The notes under the pieces were generated by a model that saw nothing but the letters and a program-made list of their open reading frames with translations, searched no databases and was not told the origin of the DNA. The position numbers were made by a program, and so were the translations under genes. Positions 43,078-52,514 of a stretch of DNA of 64,000 nucleotides are shown piece after piece. The stretch lies in contig NZ_RYFF01000018.1 in assembly GCF_004138165.1 (NCBI RefSeq), positions 38,585 through 102,584 of the forward strand. The letters are read 5' to 3'. The stretch is from Candidatus Chloroploca sp. Khr17 (GTDB taxonomy: Bacteria; Chloroflexota; Chloroflexia; Chloroflexales; Chloroflexaceae). Position 1 is the stretch's first letter. Every line of letters starts with the position of its first letter.

Positions 43078-45189
43078 GTGCAAGGCGATCTGATCGAGAC
43101 AGGCAGTGAAGTGCGTTTGCGCACCGCCTTCCTTGAACTTGGCTGGTCGCGTGAGAATGGCGCTCTGGTTGTGCTGGCACGTCCTGGTGGCTTGAATGTG
43201 TTGGGGCATGGGCCGCTTCACACGGGCTTGGATCTTGCGCTGGGCCATGTCACAGGATGGACAGCAGCGCGTTCCTTTGCGCGGTTTCTCTGGCACACGC
43301 TGGTTGAACGTGATGATGCGCTCGCGATGATGATCGCGATTGGGTTGGGGCCACTGAAGGTGCGCGAGTATTACACCTTGCGTGGCGATCTGGTGGAGCG
43401 CTCGGTGCAGATCGAGAATGTGGGGCTCGATGGTGTACGGATCTATGGCCTGCGGTTCTGGTTGCCGAACGTGCGGGTGGGCAACCCGCAGCAGTGTCGC
43501 GTCGAGGCACCTGGCAATAGTGTGCGCCCACGGGTACCGCTGGATCTCGCAAGCACCCAGCGGCGGGATATCTTGCCGCGACGCATTTTTGCGCCGGGCC
43601 TGCGTGGTGGTGGGGCGTTTGAGCCTGCGCCAACGCAGGGCATAGGCCTACTCGCGATGCATGGGGGCCTTCCAGATCAGACGTTGCTTTGTTGGTACGA
43701 CAGCTTGACCGATGCCGCCTTGCCCTTTGTCGAAGGGACGCCGGGTTGGGTTGATGCCGTCTCGTTTGCTCACGAGGTTGGCGTTGTGGGAACGCTTGAA
43801 GCGAACGAACGACTTGAGGTTGGAGCGCAGTATCTCCTCTTGCTTGATGAAGCGTGGCCGAAAGCGCGTGAGCGTTTTGCCCAGGTGACCCGCCCCGACG
43901 TTTATGGGCCACAGGTTGATCGGTTTGAGCGAACGGCGATCTATACGACCAGTGCGGTATTGCATGGTGGCTTAGCGGCCTTGGCCCATGAAGTGGATCG
44001 TCTTGCTGAACTGGGGATTGGGACGCTCGTTTTGCGTCCGATCCACACTGACGATAGTCAGGCTGATGCCTTTGCCGATCTCGCGACGCTTGCGCCTGCT
44101 CAGGGAACCGATGCCGATCTGCGTTACCTGGTGGCCCGGGCGCATGAACGAGCGATGAAGGTTATCCTTGACCTCCCCTTGCAAGGGTGTACCCCCTCGT
44201 CGCGGTATGTCCATGAGCATCCTGACTGGTTTGTGCGTGACGAAATGGGCCGTCTCGCATGGTCTGAGCCTAAGCAGATACCGGCGGTGAGTCGCCACCC
44301 CGGGGCTGTGGCGTATCCTGGTGGCTATTATCTTGATTGGCACAACAGCGAAGTGCAAGCATTGTTGCTCGATCATGTCTGTCACCTGACCGAGACCTTT
44401 CAGCTTGATGGGTTTCGTGCCCTGGGGCCATACAGTCCGTTTGTCAACTGGAAACGTTCGATGCCAGGGCACGCCAGCGACCACGCGCTGGTTCCACTCA
44501 CCTGGTTGAGCCATGTCCGTCGCACGTTTGCCGAACAGGGTTGGGCATTTACCCTCTTTTCGACCCATGCGGGAGCGGCCTCGAGCGCCGTGTGTGATGG
44601 TGTTTATGATTATGCAGCGCATCATATGTTTGTGCATACCGCGCTGCAACGCATGGACGCAGCCGAGCTCGGGGTCTATCTGGATGATCTGTTCCAGACA
44701 CGCCCATGGGGTGCGGCCCGGATCGGTTTTACCGAGAGTCACGACACAGCGCTGCTCAACCCGCTGGCCGATGGTTTGCGCGGTTCGCGCTTGAGTCGGA
44801 TGATGTTGGCAGGGATGGCCCTCTGCGGCTTTATCCCTTCACTCTGGATGGGCCAGGAGCACCACGACGAAGCGTTTGTACGGGCTTTGCTAAAACTCTG
44901 GCAGGCCGAGCCAGCGTTACGGTATGGGCGTGCTTTGTTTCGCGACGTGCGTTGTGATCAAGCGCAGGTGATGCTCGTGATCCGTGAATATGCGGGACGG
45001 CGGTTGCTGGGGGTGATGCACACAGGAGCGCTACCGATCACCGCTACCATTGAGCTGCCAGGGCGCTGGAAGCGGGGCAAACTCGTGGATCGACTTGGGC
45101 TTGCACCATTTAGTGCCCCGAGTAGCGAGGCAGCGAGTATCCGCCAGCTTGAACTGGCGCCGTTCGGGGTGTATTGTTTTGAGCTGTAG
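43078..45189 (+). CDS. GH13-like TIM-barrel protein lacking the catalytic nucleophile
   Basis: 703 residues from GTG 43078 (AGGG 9 nt upstream). The first 300 residues look like a beta-sandwich; the rest is a GH13-type barrel with VILDLPLQGCTPSSRYVHEHPDWF (region I-like), LDGFRALGP (441-450) where the nucleophile Asp should be, and FTESHDTALLNPLADG (551 on, the His-Asp of region IV kept). With the nucleophile absent, glycosidase activity is doubtful. The frame is open upstream to 42988 and encodes coding-like residues (HWYEAEDLEPGYSIVQGD) without a standard start codon. Confidence 0.7.
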   Translation: MQGDLIETGSEVRLRTAFLELGWSRENGALVVLARPGGLNVLGHGPLHTGLDLALGHVTGWTAARSFARFLWHTLVERDDALAMMIAIGLGPLKVREYYTLRGDLVERSVQIENVGLDGVRIYGLRFWLPNVRVGNPQQCRVEAPGNSVRPRVPLDLASTQRRDILPRRIFAPGLRGGGAFEPAPTQGIGLLAMHGGLPDQTLLCWYDSLTDAALPFVEGTPGWVDAVSFAHEVGVVGTLEANERLEVGAQYLLLLDEAWPKARERFAQVTRPDVYGPQVDRFERTAIYTTSAVLHGGLAALAHEVDRLAELGIGTLVLRPIHTDDSQADAFADLATLAPAQGTDADLRYLVARAHERAMKVILDLPLQGCTPSSRYVHEHPDWFVRDEMGRLAWSEPKQIPAVSRHPGAVAYPGGYYLDWHNSEVQALLLDHVCHLTETFQLDGFRALGPYSPFVNWKRSMPGHASDHALVPLTWLSHVRRTFAEQGWAFTLFSTHAGAASSAVCDGVYDYAAHHMFVHTALQRMDAAELGVYLDDLFQTRPWGAARIGFTESHDTALLNPLADGLRGSRLSRMMLAGMALCGFIPSLWMGQEHHDEAFVRALLKLWQAEPALRYGRALFRDVRCDQAQVMLVIREYAGRRLLGVMHTGALPITATIELPGRWKRGKLVDRLGLAPFSAPSSEAASIRQLELAPFGVYCFEL

Positions 45190-45372
45190 GCAAGGCTTCT
45201 GGCTCCGTTCCAGTTCGGAGGGATGGAGCGCATTCTGATGCGCTCGGCTATTTCCTCTTTGCTATCTTCTAAATCCTTGTCGTAGGCGCAAGTGAGGATG
45301 TCTCGGCCTGGGCTGATGTGCGGTACAATACAAGTATGATAGAGATCACTACAGTGGTGATAGGGAGTGCCG

Positions 45373-46416
45373 ATGAGCAGTAGTGTCATTCTCACTGATC
45401 CGTCTTTTGATGCCCATACTTGGCATGGTCATGTGGAGATAGCATCGCGTCTTGTGGCGATTCGGCAGGCGATCACGCGGTCGGGTTTGCATCAGCAATT
45501 GCAACATCGTTTCCCTCAACCTGCCGCTGAGGCATTGCTCGAAGCGGTGCACACGCCACGTCTGTTGCGGTTGGTGCGCCAGATGGCAAGCTATGGTGGG
45601 GGCCAGTTTGACTCGGATACCTATGTAACTGCGGACTCGTGGGACATTGCGTGCCTTGCTGCCGGGGCAGCGGTTGGGGCGGTCGAAGCGGTGGCTGGTT
45701 CAAGTGTACGCCATGCTTTTGCGCTGGTGCGTCCACCAGGGCATCATGCGACGCCCGGGCAGGCGATGGGGTTTTGCCTGATCAATAATATTGCGGTTGC
45801 GGCACGGTATGCGCAGCGCCAACTCGGGGTACAACGGGTTGCCATTGTTGATTATGATGTGCATCATGGCAATGGTACCCAGGATATCTTCTACGACGAT
45901 CCGCATGTGCTCTTTTGCTCGACCCATGCGGCCCCTTTTTACCCTGGCACTGGTAGTCTGGCCGAGATGGGTGATCGGGTTGATGCGCTGGGTCAGACAC
46001 TCAACGTACCGTTGCCCTTTGGGACTGGCGATCGCGGGTATGCGACGGTCTTCCGCGAGGTCATTACCCCTGCGTTGCAGCGTTTCCAGCCTGAGTTGAT
46101 CATGGTTTCGGCTGGGTACGATGGGCACTGGTCTGATCCGCTCGGGCCGATGATGCTGTCGGTTGATGGTTTTGCGGCCTTGAATCAGCACATGCTTGAT
46201 CTGGCTGACGAGTTGTGCGATGGTCGTATGGTGATGGTGCTCGAGGGCGGTTATAATCTGGAAGCGTTGAGTGCCTGCGTGGTTGCCTCCCTCCGTCAAT
46301 TGCTCGGTATGGCACCAGGGCCTGATCCGATTGGCGCGATGTCCTCGCCGGAACCGATGGAGGAGATCGAGCAGATCATTACGACCTTGCGGGCACGTCA
46401 CCCGCTGTTAGGCTAA
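45373..46416 (+). CDS. Histone deacetylase/acetylpolyamine amidohydrolase family protein
   Basis: 347 residues from ATG 45373 (GGGAG 5 nt upstream; a GTG at 45367 is the alternative). Class II HDAC motifs: [41 protein letters not shown] (zinc Asp and His), [27 protein letters not shown] (zinc Asp) and LEGGYNLEA. It removes acetyl groups from lysine or polyamine substrates using zinc. It sits 4 bp upstream of hisH, in apparent operon with hisH-hisA, though no histidine role is known for the family. Confidence 0.92.
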   Translation: MSSSVILTDPSFDAHTWHGHVEIASRLVAIRQAITRSGLHQQLQHRFPQPAAEALLEAVHTPRLLRLVRQMASYGGGQFDSDTYVTADSWDIACLAAGAAVGAVEAVAGSSVRHAFALVRPPGHHATPGQAMGFCLINNIAVAARYAQRQLGVQRVAIVDYDVHHGNGTQDIFYDDPHVLFCSTHAAPFYPGTGSLAEMGDRVDALGQTLNVPLPFGTGDRGYATVFREVITPALQRFQPELIMVSAGYDGHWSDPLGPMMLSVDGFAALNQHMLDLADELCDGRMVMVLEGGYNLEALSACVVASLRQLLGMAPGPDPIGAMSSPEPMEEIEQIITTLRARHPLLG

Positions 46417-46420
46417 GTGT

Positions 46421-47113
46421 ATGAAAATTGCCGTCATTAATTATGGGGCAGGCAATCTGCCCAATGCAGTGCGGGCCTTGCAGGCGGTTGGGGCGGATCT
46501 CTTTGTGACCGAGCGCCCCGAGGATCTGTCACAAGCAGATGCAGTGGTGTTGCCCGGTGTTGGTGCAACGGCGGATACAATGCAGAGCCTGCAACAGATC
46601 GGGATGGCCGCAGTCTTGCCCGATCTGGTCGCAAGCGGTTGCCCCTTCCTGGGGATCTGTGTTGGGATGCAGGTTTTGCTTGGCACCAGCACGGAATTTG
46701 GTGATCACGCCTGCCTTGGGGTTGTTGGCGGGGCCGTGCAACGGTTGCCTGACGAGGCGGGCAAGATTCCGCAGATCGGCTGGAATCAAGTTCACTATCG
46801 CCCGGCTTTCGCCGCCCATCCCCTCTTTGCGGGGATTCCCGATGGCACAGATTTCTATTTTGTCCATTCGTACTATTGCGCAGTTGATGATCCTGCGGTG
46901 GTCGCCGGTCAGACCGATTATGGCCTGAGCTTTCCGTCGGTGCTTATCCGCAACAATTTGGTTGCGGTGCAGTTTCATCCTGAAAAATCTGGACGCTATG
47001 GGCTCCAGTTGCTGCGTAATTTTGTGGACTTCGCTTCTCGTAGTCGTGGAACATCTGGTATGGAGATTGGCATCGGACGATCCAATGTTCCTACCACTAC
47101 CTCAAACAGTTAA
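46421..47113 (+). CDS. hisH: Imidazole glycerol phosphate synthase glutaminase subunit
   Basis: 230 residues. Class I glutamine amidotransferase: oxyanion strand [11 protein letters not shown], nucleophile Cys in [11 protein letters not shown], and the His/Glu pair in [11 protein letters not shown]. It supplies ammonia to HisF, which is not in this window. The C-terminal 22 residues (after FVDFASRS) extend past the usual end. Stop and hisA start overlap by 1 bp (TAATG). Confidence 0.95.
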   Translation: MKIAVINYGAGNLPNAVRALQAVGADLFVTERPEDLSQADAVVLPGVGATADTMQSLQQIGMAAVLPDLVASGCPFLGICVGMQVLLGTSTEFGDHACLGVVGGAVQRLPDEAGKIPQIGWNQVHYRPAFAAHPLFAGIPDGTDFYFVHSYYCAVDDPAVVAGQTDYGLSFPSVLIRNNLVAVQFHPEKSGRYGLQLLRNFVDFASRSRGTSGMEIGIGRSNVPTTTSNS

Positions 47114-47826
47114 TGGAAATCATACCTGCGATTGATCTGAAAGATGGGCGCTGCGTGCGGCTCTTTCAGGGTGATTTTAGCCAGACGACGGTCTATAGCG
47201 ATGATCCGGCGGCAATGGCGCAGCAGTGGGCGGCTCAAGGGGCGACCCGGTTGCATGTCGTTGATCTTGATGGGGCGCGCCAGGGCCAATCGGCCAATCT
47301 TGAGGCCGTGCGTGCGATTGTGCGAGCTGTGACGATCCCGGTGCAACTGGGGGGTGGCTTGCGCCACGAGCACGATATTGATACCGTGCTGAACCTTGGG
47401 GTTGCGCGGGTCATTCTTGGAACGGCGGCGGTTGAAGATGTTGCGCTTGTGGTGCGCCTGCTTGAGCGTTTTGCTGAACGGGTCATTGTTGGCGTGGATG
47501 CCCGCAATGGCAAGGTGGCAACCGCTGGTTGGCTCGAGACGGCGGACATCTGGGCGACTGATTTGGTGCGCCGAATGGCTGATCTCGGGGTGCAACGCAT
47601 TATCTATACTGATATTAGCCGTGATGGTACCCTGACCGAGCCGAATTTTGAAGCGATGGCTGCGTTGCTCGATCCCAATGGGCCGGCCTTGATTGCGAGT
47701 GGGGGCATCGCCGAGATTGCCCATTTGCAGCGCCTTGCCCGGCTTGGGGTCGAAGGGGCTATCGTGGGTAAAGCGCTCTATGATGGCAATATTGATCTGC
47801 CGCAGGCTCTTGCGGCGTTACGCTAG
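47113..47826 (+). CDS. hisA: ProFAR isomerase
   Basis: 237 residues, (beta/alpha)8 half-barrel duplication. [18 protein letters not shown] carries the first catalytic Asp (D8); [18 protein letters not shown] carries the second; phosphate sites LGGGLRHE and ASGGIAE are intact. It isomerises ProFAR to PRFAR, the substrate of HisF-HisH. Coupled to hisH. Confidence 0.96.
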   Translation: MEIIPAIDLKDGRCVRLFQGDFSQTTVYSDDPAAMAQQWAAQGATRLHVVDLDGARQGQSANLEAVRAIVRAVTIPVQLGGGLRHEHDIDTVLNLGVARVILGTAAVEDVALVVRLLERFAERVIVGVDARNGKVATAGWLETADIWATDLVRRMADLGVQRIIYTDISRDGTLTEPNFEAMAALLDPNGPALIASGGIAEIAHLQRLARLGVEGAIVGKALYDGNIDLPQALAALR

Positions 47827-47840
47827 CGAAGGGTATTTCC

Positions 47841-48941
47841 ATGACCAATCCTGATTTGACGGTCAAATATGAAGAAGAACGGTTGCGTTCGCATGCGCAA
47901 TCGCAGGTTGTTTACCTCCAGGGCCAGATTGATGAACTCCGTCGCTTGATCAAAGAGCAGACGAATAAATATAATCTGGTGGTTGAGCAGGTGCGGAAGA
48001 CTGAGGGAATGGTCGCTCAGGTTCAGACCCTTTTTGAGCGCCATACGAACGAGATTGCTCAGGCAACCGAGGCAGTGCGTCGCGATGTGACGAATTTGCG
48101 CAAAGAGGTTGCCGGGGCACTGGTCAAGATTGACGAAGGGGTGCGCCCCATTCGCGATCTTCAGACGCAGATCCAGCAGGTTGCCGAAGCCCGCAAGACT
48201 GATCGTGATTATATTGCCTCATGGCTCGGGCGGGTTGAGTATATCGAGCAGCAAATCCCGTCGTTTCAGGCGCAGCTGAAGGAGTTTGATGATCGCCAGC
48301 GCCAAATTTTGCTGCAACTCGACCGCCTGCGTGAGGCTGATACCGCGACGGTGCAAGAAATTCGGCGCGTCAATGACGAGTTGCAAATAGAGAAGCAGAG
48401 CCTGCGCCGTCAGGCAGTTGAGGCGCAGCAACTAGTGGCGGATGTTTTCCCCGTGTTGCAAGAGCATGCCTCGCGCATTGACCGCATTGATGAGATTCGC
48501 CAGCATGTCAATCTCTTTGCTAAAACCCTTCCCGGACAGATTACCGAAATTGCTAGCAAGTTTCCTGATATCAATGCCGACATCAAGCGCATCGAGCGTA
48601 TTTCGACTGAGCGGTTTTTGATGAATCAGGAGCGGCTAGAGGATGTGCGGCAGCAGGCCGATGAGAAGATTAGTGATTTGCAAGAGGCCGATGAGCAGCA
48701 TTTGCGTCAGTTGACCAATTGGCTGGAACGGATTGATAGTTATATCCGCGAGATCGAGCAGCGCCTGACGGCAGCGGTCGCGAGGTTGGAGGTCGCTGAT
48801 CAGGTGCATATTGCGCGTATCATCGAGATCGAGCGTCGCGAGATGGAACGTCTCAATGCGCTGCTGTTGTCGTTGCGCGGGGTTGTTGAACGCAACCAGA
48901 CTGCCCTCATCGAGGCGAAGGGTGGGGAGGCTGACCGGTAA
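47841..48941 (+). CDS. Long coiled-coil protein of unknown function
   Basis: 366 residues, almost entirely heptad-patterned helix (VVYLQGQIDELRRLIKEQ, then repeated blocks to the end), with no cysteine and no membrane or signal segment. The layout resembles SMC-hinge-less cytoplasmic scaffold proteins, but no family is recognised. It lies 14 bp after hisA and ends inside a 33-bp-arm terminator. Role unknown; co-transcription with the his genes is likely. Confidence 0.72.
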   Translation: MTNPDLTVKYEEERLRSHAQSQVVYLQGQIDELRRLIKEQTNKYNLVVEQVRKTEGMVAQVQTLFERHTNEIAQATEAVRRDVTNLRKEVAGALVKIDEGVRPIRDLQTQIQQVAEARKTDRDYIASWLGRVEYIEQQIPSFQAQLKEFDDRQRQILLQLDRLREADTATVQEIRRVNDELQIEKQSLRRQAVEAQQLVADVFPVLQEHASRIDRIDEIRQHVNLFAKTLPGQITEIASKFPDINADIKRIERISTERFLMNQERLEDVRQQADEKISDLQEADEQHLRQLTNWLERIDSYIREIEQRLTAAVARLEVADQVHIARIIEIERREMERLNALLLSLRGVVERNQTALIEAKGGEADR

Positions 48942-49006
48942 CCGGCTGTGTGACGCACAAAAACAGCCAACTCAGTTGGCTGTTTTTGTGCGTCACACAG
49001 CCGGTT
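48940..49006. terminator. 33-bp-arm perfect hairpin between convergent genes
   Basis: Arms 48940-48972 and 48974-49006 are perfectly complementary around a single C, with A5 and T5 runs within them. The left arm includes the last two bases of the coiled-coil gene's TAA; the right end is 9 bp from the minus-strand stop at 49015. It serves both genes. Confidence 0.92.
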
Positions 49007-49014
49007 TGCACGTC

Positions 49015-50055
49015 TCAGACACGCTGGTTGGTGCGGCGTAGCAGAAAGATCCGTGGATAGAGTCCACCGAGATCGACGCGCAGGTTCTCGATGAGGCGCC
49101 AGGTGGTCATCGTTGCGAGCAGGCGTTCCATGAGGCGTACTTCGTGCGAGAGCAGGGCGCAGCGGGCGTGGGGGCGGGCAACCCGAGCGGCTTCTTGCAA
49201 GAGGGCCGGGTAGAGGTCAAGGTTTTCGTTGTGGCTGCCGACCAGATGACCAAAGGGCAGATCGGCGGTGATGACATCAACACTGCCATCCGGCAACGGT
49301 AACTTGCGGGCGTCCCAGGGCGTGATTTCGCAGCGATTGATCAGCCCGGCGGCCTCAAGGTTGGTGCGGGTGCATGCCAGGGCTTCACTGTTGGTATCGC
49401 AGCCAATGGTGCGTTGTGCTCGACCGAGTTGCAGTCGTTCGATCAGCAGCGTGCCTGAACCGCATCCCAGGTTGAGATAGATGTCATCGGGCTCGGGGCG
49501 GGTCAGCAGGGCCATCGCATGGGCGACCGGGCCATTCAACGCCCCCTCACGATTGCAGATGCGCCACGCTCGGGTTGCCAGTGGGCGTGGTGTCAGGCGT
49601 ACAAGCAGATCCCAGCCTTGCCCGCCTGGGCCGCGCCGCAAGCGCAGCAGCAGGTCGCCATCGTCTTGCCCCAGTTGTAGCCCGAGGCTCCCGCTCAGTT
49701 CATCTTTGAGCCGTGCCAGGACGGAAGATTCTGCACCGGCGGCACTGAGATAGAGCGTTTGAAAGCTGCCGCGATGATGGAGGTTCAGCGCTGTTTCGGC
49801 AAGCCCCACGGCGGTGCGCAGATGTTGATCGCCAAGCAGGGCGCGCGGGCGGGGAATGGCGAAGTGTTTGACCAGGTAGACTGAGGTTGCCAGGCGCAAC
49901 GTAAAGAGCCGTTGCAAGGGGCCATCGTAGTGGACAGTCAGAACACCCGGAGCTTGACCGGGTGCGAGACGTGCGCCACGCCCAAGACGCTGGATCTCTT
50001 CACGGGCAAGGCTTTCTAAACCGGCGGCGATGACAACTTCAAGGTGATATGGCAT
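49015..50055 (-). CDS. THUMP-domain RNA N2-guanine methyltransferase
   Basis: 346 residues. N-terminal ferredoxin-like/THUMP region (about 1-165) followed by a Rossmann methyltransferase with NLGCGSGTLLIERL (SAM loop), GCDTNSEALACTR and the catalytic motif ITADLPFGHLVG (D-L-P-F in place of D-P-P-F/Y). This is the Trm14/TrmG10 group that methylates guanine in tRNA, or 23S-modifying RlmL-like; tRNA is favoured by size. It lies 21 bp downstream of trmD. Confidence 0.85.
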   Translation of the reverse strand: MPYHLEVVIAAGLESLAREEIQRLGRGARLAPGQAPGVLTVHYDGPLQRLFTLRLATSVYLVKHFAIPRPRALLGDQHLRTAVGLAETALNLHHRGSFQTLYLSAAGAESSVLARLKDELSGSLGLQLGQDDGDLLLRLRRGPGGQGWDLLVRLTPRPLATRAWRICNREGALNGPVAHAMALLTRPEPDDIYLNLGCGSGTLLIERLQLGRAQRTIGCDTNSEALACTRTNLEAAGLINRCEITPWDARKLPLPDGSVDVITADLPFGHLVGSHNENLDLYPALLQEAARVARPHARCALLSHEVRLMERLLATMTTWRLIENLRVDLGGLYPRIFLLRRTNQRV

Positions 50056-50076
50056 GACAATGTTTCTGCATGGGTT

Positions 50077-50814
50077 CTAATCCGGCGCTTGCAATGATGC
50101 GAGAAAGGCGCGGTCGGTGTCGGTGAGCAAGCCGGCCGCATTGGCACGTTCAAGCAAGTCGGGCCGACGCAGCCAGGTACGACGTAGGCGTTCTTGCCGA
50201 CGCCAGCGGGCGACTTCGCCATGGTGCCCCGAGACCAAGACCGGTGGCACGGCGTGCCCGTCCCAGACGGCAGGGCGCGTGTAGTGTGGATATTCGAGCA
50301 GATAGTCGCTGTGACTCTCTTCGGTGATCGACGCAGCATCAATGACACCCGGTACCAGGCGGGCAATGGCATCAACGATGACCATCGCGGCCAGTTCGCC
50401 GCCCGTCAGGACATAATCGCCAATGCTGAGTTCGCGGGTGATCAGGTGCTCGCGTACCCGTTCGTCAACGCCCTCATAGTGCCCACAGACGAGCAGCAGG
50501 CGCGGGTAGGTCGCCAACTCGTGGGCGAGGGCCTGGGTAAAGGTTTCGCCATCAGGACTGAGCAGAATTACGGGAGCATCGTCAGCGCCACGCACGGCGC
50601 GAATCGCGGCGGCCAGGGGTTCGGCCTTCATCACCATACCTGCGCCACCGCCATAGGGGGCATCGTCAGCGGTGCGATGGCGGTCGGTGGCCCAGTCACG
50701 GATATTGTGCATCTGCACCGTAATGTGCCCGGCCTGCTGTGCCCGTTTGAGGATGCTTTCGGTCAATGGCCCGGTAAACATCGCCGGGAAGAGGGTCAAA
50801 AGATCGAATTTCAA
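50077..50814 (-). CDS. trmD: tRNA (guanine-37-N1)-methyltransferase
   Basis: 245 residues, SPOUT trefoil-knot methyltransferase. Motifs: [61 protein letters not shown] and [15 protein letters not shown]. It makes m1G37 in tRNAs that read CNN codons, including the proline tRNA encoded in this window. The usual rpsP-rimM-rplS neighbours are absent. It overlaps the hydrolase gene upstream by 4 bp. Confidence 0.96.
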   Translation of the reverse strand: MKFDLLTLFPAMFTGPLTESILKRAQQAGHITVQMHNIRDWATDRHRTADDAPYGGGAGMVMKAEPLAAAIRAVRGADDAPVILLSPDGETFTQALAHELATYPRLLLVCGHYEGVDERVREHLITRELSIGDYVLTGGELAAMVIVDAIARLVPGVIDAASITEESHSDYLLEYPHYTRPAVWDGHAVPPVLVSGHHGEVARWRRQERLRRTWLRRPDLLERANAAGLLTDTDRAFLASLQAPD

Positions 50815-51719
50815 CTGAGACTACCCAGATATTGAGCGAAGAAACTGCGGACACGGTGGCAATACTCAGGCCGGTCAAGAAAATAGCCGCCGCAGTGTTC
50901 GACCCCTGGCACAACCCAGAGGGTACGCGGCTCACTGGCAGCCGCATAGAGGCGGTGGGCGTGGGCAACCGGCACGAGGCTATCATCCTGGCCGTGGATG
51001 ATCATCACCGGGCGGGGGGCAAGCTGACTGATCGCATCGAGCGGGCGCACATGGCTAAAGCGATACCCGTGGCGGCGATGGACGAGTTCGTCGGCGGCAA
51101 CCACCAGCATAGCGGCAGGAATGCGCAGGGTCGCACGAATGCCGTGCGCGACCACATCGCTGCCTGAGGTAAAGGCGCTATCGGCGACAACTGCTGCAAT
51201 GCGTGGCTCACTCGCCGCTGCGAGCAGTGCGACCGCAGCGCCCATCGAAAACCCGACGACCCCAATGGGCAACGCTGGCGCACGCTCGGCGGCAAACGCA
51301 ACGGCAGCGTGGAGATCGTCAACCTCGCGGCTCACCAACGTCTGCGGCCAAGGGTCTGAGTCACCGCGCCCGCGAAAATCAAAAACCAGCACACTATATC
51401 CGGCCTGCCAGAGCTGCGAGCCAATGCCGAGCAGGTCATCTTTGCTGCCACCGTGCCCGTGGCACCCGATCACCACACCGCGAGCAGCCTCGTGAACCAG
51501 CCACCAGCCACGGAGGCGCAACCCATCGCGGGCGACAAAACTGACGGTCTCAAAAGGGATCCCTAGTTCCCAGGGGGTAAACGTATAGCTATCCATAAAC
51601 GAGCGGCTCGGCTCGGGACTGACGCGGTTGGTCACATACCACGTTGCCCCGACGGCCCCGCCCGCAAGACCGAGCGCCGTCGTGAGCAAAAGGGAGCGCA
51701 ACGAAGAACCTGTTTGCAT
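50811..51719 (-). CDS. Membrane-anchored alpha/beta hydrolase
   Basis: 302 residues. An N-terminal hydrophobic segment (about 8-28) likely anchors it outside the membrane. Catalytic elements: [13 protein letters not shown] (oxyanion), nucleophile Ser in [14 protein letters not shown], Asp in [14 protein letters not shown] and His in [12 protein letters not shown]. Similar to BAAT/dienelactone or prolyl-peptidase-like esterases; substrate unknown. Upstream of trmD with ATGA overlap. Confidence 0.87.
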   Translation of the reverse strand: MQTGSSLRSLLLTTALGLAGGAVGATWYVTNRVSPEPSRSFMDSYTFTPWELGIPFETVSFVARDGLRLRGWWLVHEAARGVVIGCHGHGGSKDDLLGIGSQLWQAGYSVLVFDFRGRGDSDPWPQTLVSREVDDLHAAVAFAAERAPALPIGVVGFSMGAAVALLAAASEPRIAAVVADSAFTSGSDVVAHGIRATLRIPAAMLVVAADELVHRRHGYRFSHVRPLDAISQLAPRPVMIIHGQDDSLVPVAHAHRLYAAASEPRTLWVVPGVEHCGGYFLDRPEYCHRVRSFFAQYLGSLS

Positions 51720-51758
51720 AGGGTTTACCGTAAGGGGCTATCTTTGCTTGTATCTTCG

Positions 51759-51814
51759 CTATTGTACCTCAAAATGTACAGGGCGGCAGCCCTGTACATT
51801 TTGAGGTACAATAG
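51759..51814. promoter_or_regulatory. 26-bp-arm palindrome in a divergent promoter region
   Basis: Arms 51759-51784 and 51789-51814 are perfectly complementary with a 4-base loop. Flanking genes point away (hydrolase minus, msrB plus), so it is not placed to terminate either. It could be an operator for both, or a dispersed hairpin. Confidence 0.65.
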
Positions 51815-51847
51815 ATAGGTAAAGACTATTCAAAAGGAGCATTTTGC

Positions 51848-52291
51848 ATGAAAACATACACCAAACCGGCAGAGAGTGAATTGCGCGAGCGTTTGACCCC
51901 AACGCAGTATAAAGTGACCCAGCACGAAGGAACCGAGCCAGCCTTTCATAATGAGTACTGGGACAACAAAGAACCAGGAATTTACGTGGATGTCGTCTCG
52001 GGTGAGCCGCTCTTTAGTTCGCTCGACAAGTTTGATTCGGGTACGGGGTGGCCGAGTTTTACCAAACCACTCGAACCCGATCATGTGGTCACCCGTACTG
52101 ATCGCAAGCTCTGGATGGCACGTACAGAAGTTCGTTCGCGGCACGGCGATTCACACCTGGGCCATGTCTTTGATGACGGCCCCACCCCGACGGGCATGCG
52201 TTATTGCATGAACTCGGCCTCACTCCGCTTCATCCCGGCCTCAAAGCTTGAGGAAGAGGGTTACGGCGAATACGCCGCCCTCTTCCGCTAG
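51848..52291 (+). CDS. msrB: Methionine-R-sulfoxide reductase
   Basis: 147 residues. Catalytic C120 in [11 protein letters not shown], substrate pocket [28 protein letters not shown]. The two zinc-binding CxxC pairs of many MsrB proteins are absent (the [10 protein letters not shown] segment lacks cysteine), so this is the zinc-free form. It repairs R-methionine sulfoxide with thioredoxin. AAAAGGAG precedes the ATG. A strong terminator follows. Confidence 0.95.
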   Translation: MKTYTKPAESELRERLTPTQYKVTQHEGTEPAFHNEYWDNKEPGIYVDVVSGEPLFSSLDKFDSGTGWPSFTKPLEPDHVVTRTDRKLWMARTEVRSRHGDSHLGHVFDDGPTPTGMRYCMNSASLRFIPASKLEEEGYGEYAALFR

Positions 52292-52307
52292 TTGCGGTTA
52301 TAGATAC

Positions 52308-52344
52308 TACCAAAACCAACCAGCGAAGCTGGTTGGTTTTGGTA
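52308..52344 (+). terminator. Terminator after msrB
   Basis: Perfect 17-bp arms (52308-52324 and 52328-52344), GAA loop, with paired A4 and T4 runs in the stem. Confidence 0.82.
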
Positions 52345-52375
52345 TGCCGTTTACATAAGCGCCTTGCGCACGGGT

Positions 52376-52465
52376 TTCGATAGCTTCGGCGAGCAGTTTC
52401 GCCAGAAAGCCGATGGTCGCGAAGCTCAGGGTCAAGACACCGGCCAGTGGCCCAAAGCCAAAGAG
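52376..52465 (-). pseudogene. Remnant of a phosphonate ABC permease (phnE-like)
   Basis: In a 72-codon minus-strand frame (52307-52525), 30 residues reading LFGFGPLAGVLTLS then FATIGFLAKLLAEAIE match the conserved membrane core of PhnE permeases. The matching stops abruptly at both sides, no other PhnE sequence is adjacent, and the frame overlaps the next gene's start. It is best read as a fossil fragment; identification is by motif memory only. Confidence 0.5.
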
Positions 52466-52514
52466 GTTGTTGTGGTACGATACAGGGGCAACCTGGGCTA
52501 GTTTGTGCAATCGT

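Noticed and set aside
47841..48941. SMC or chemoreceptor protein, because of the long coiled coil.
   Set aside because: No ATPase head motifs, no hinge, and no membrane segment or MCP hairpin signature are present.
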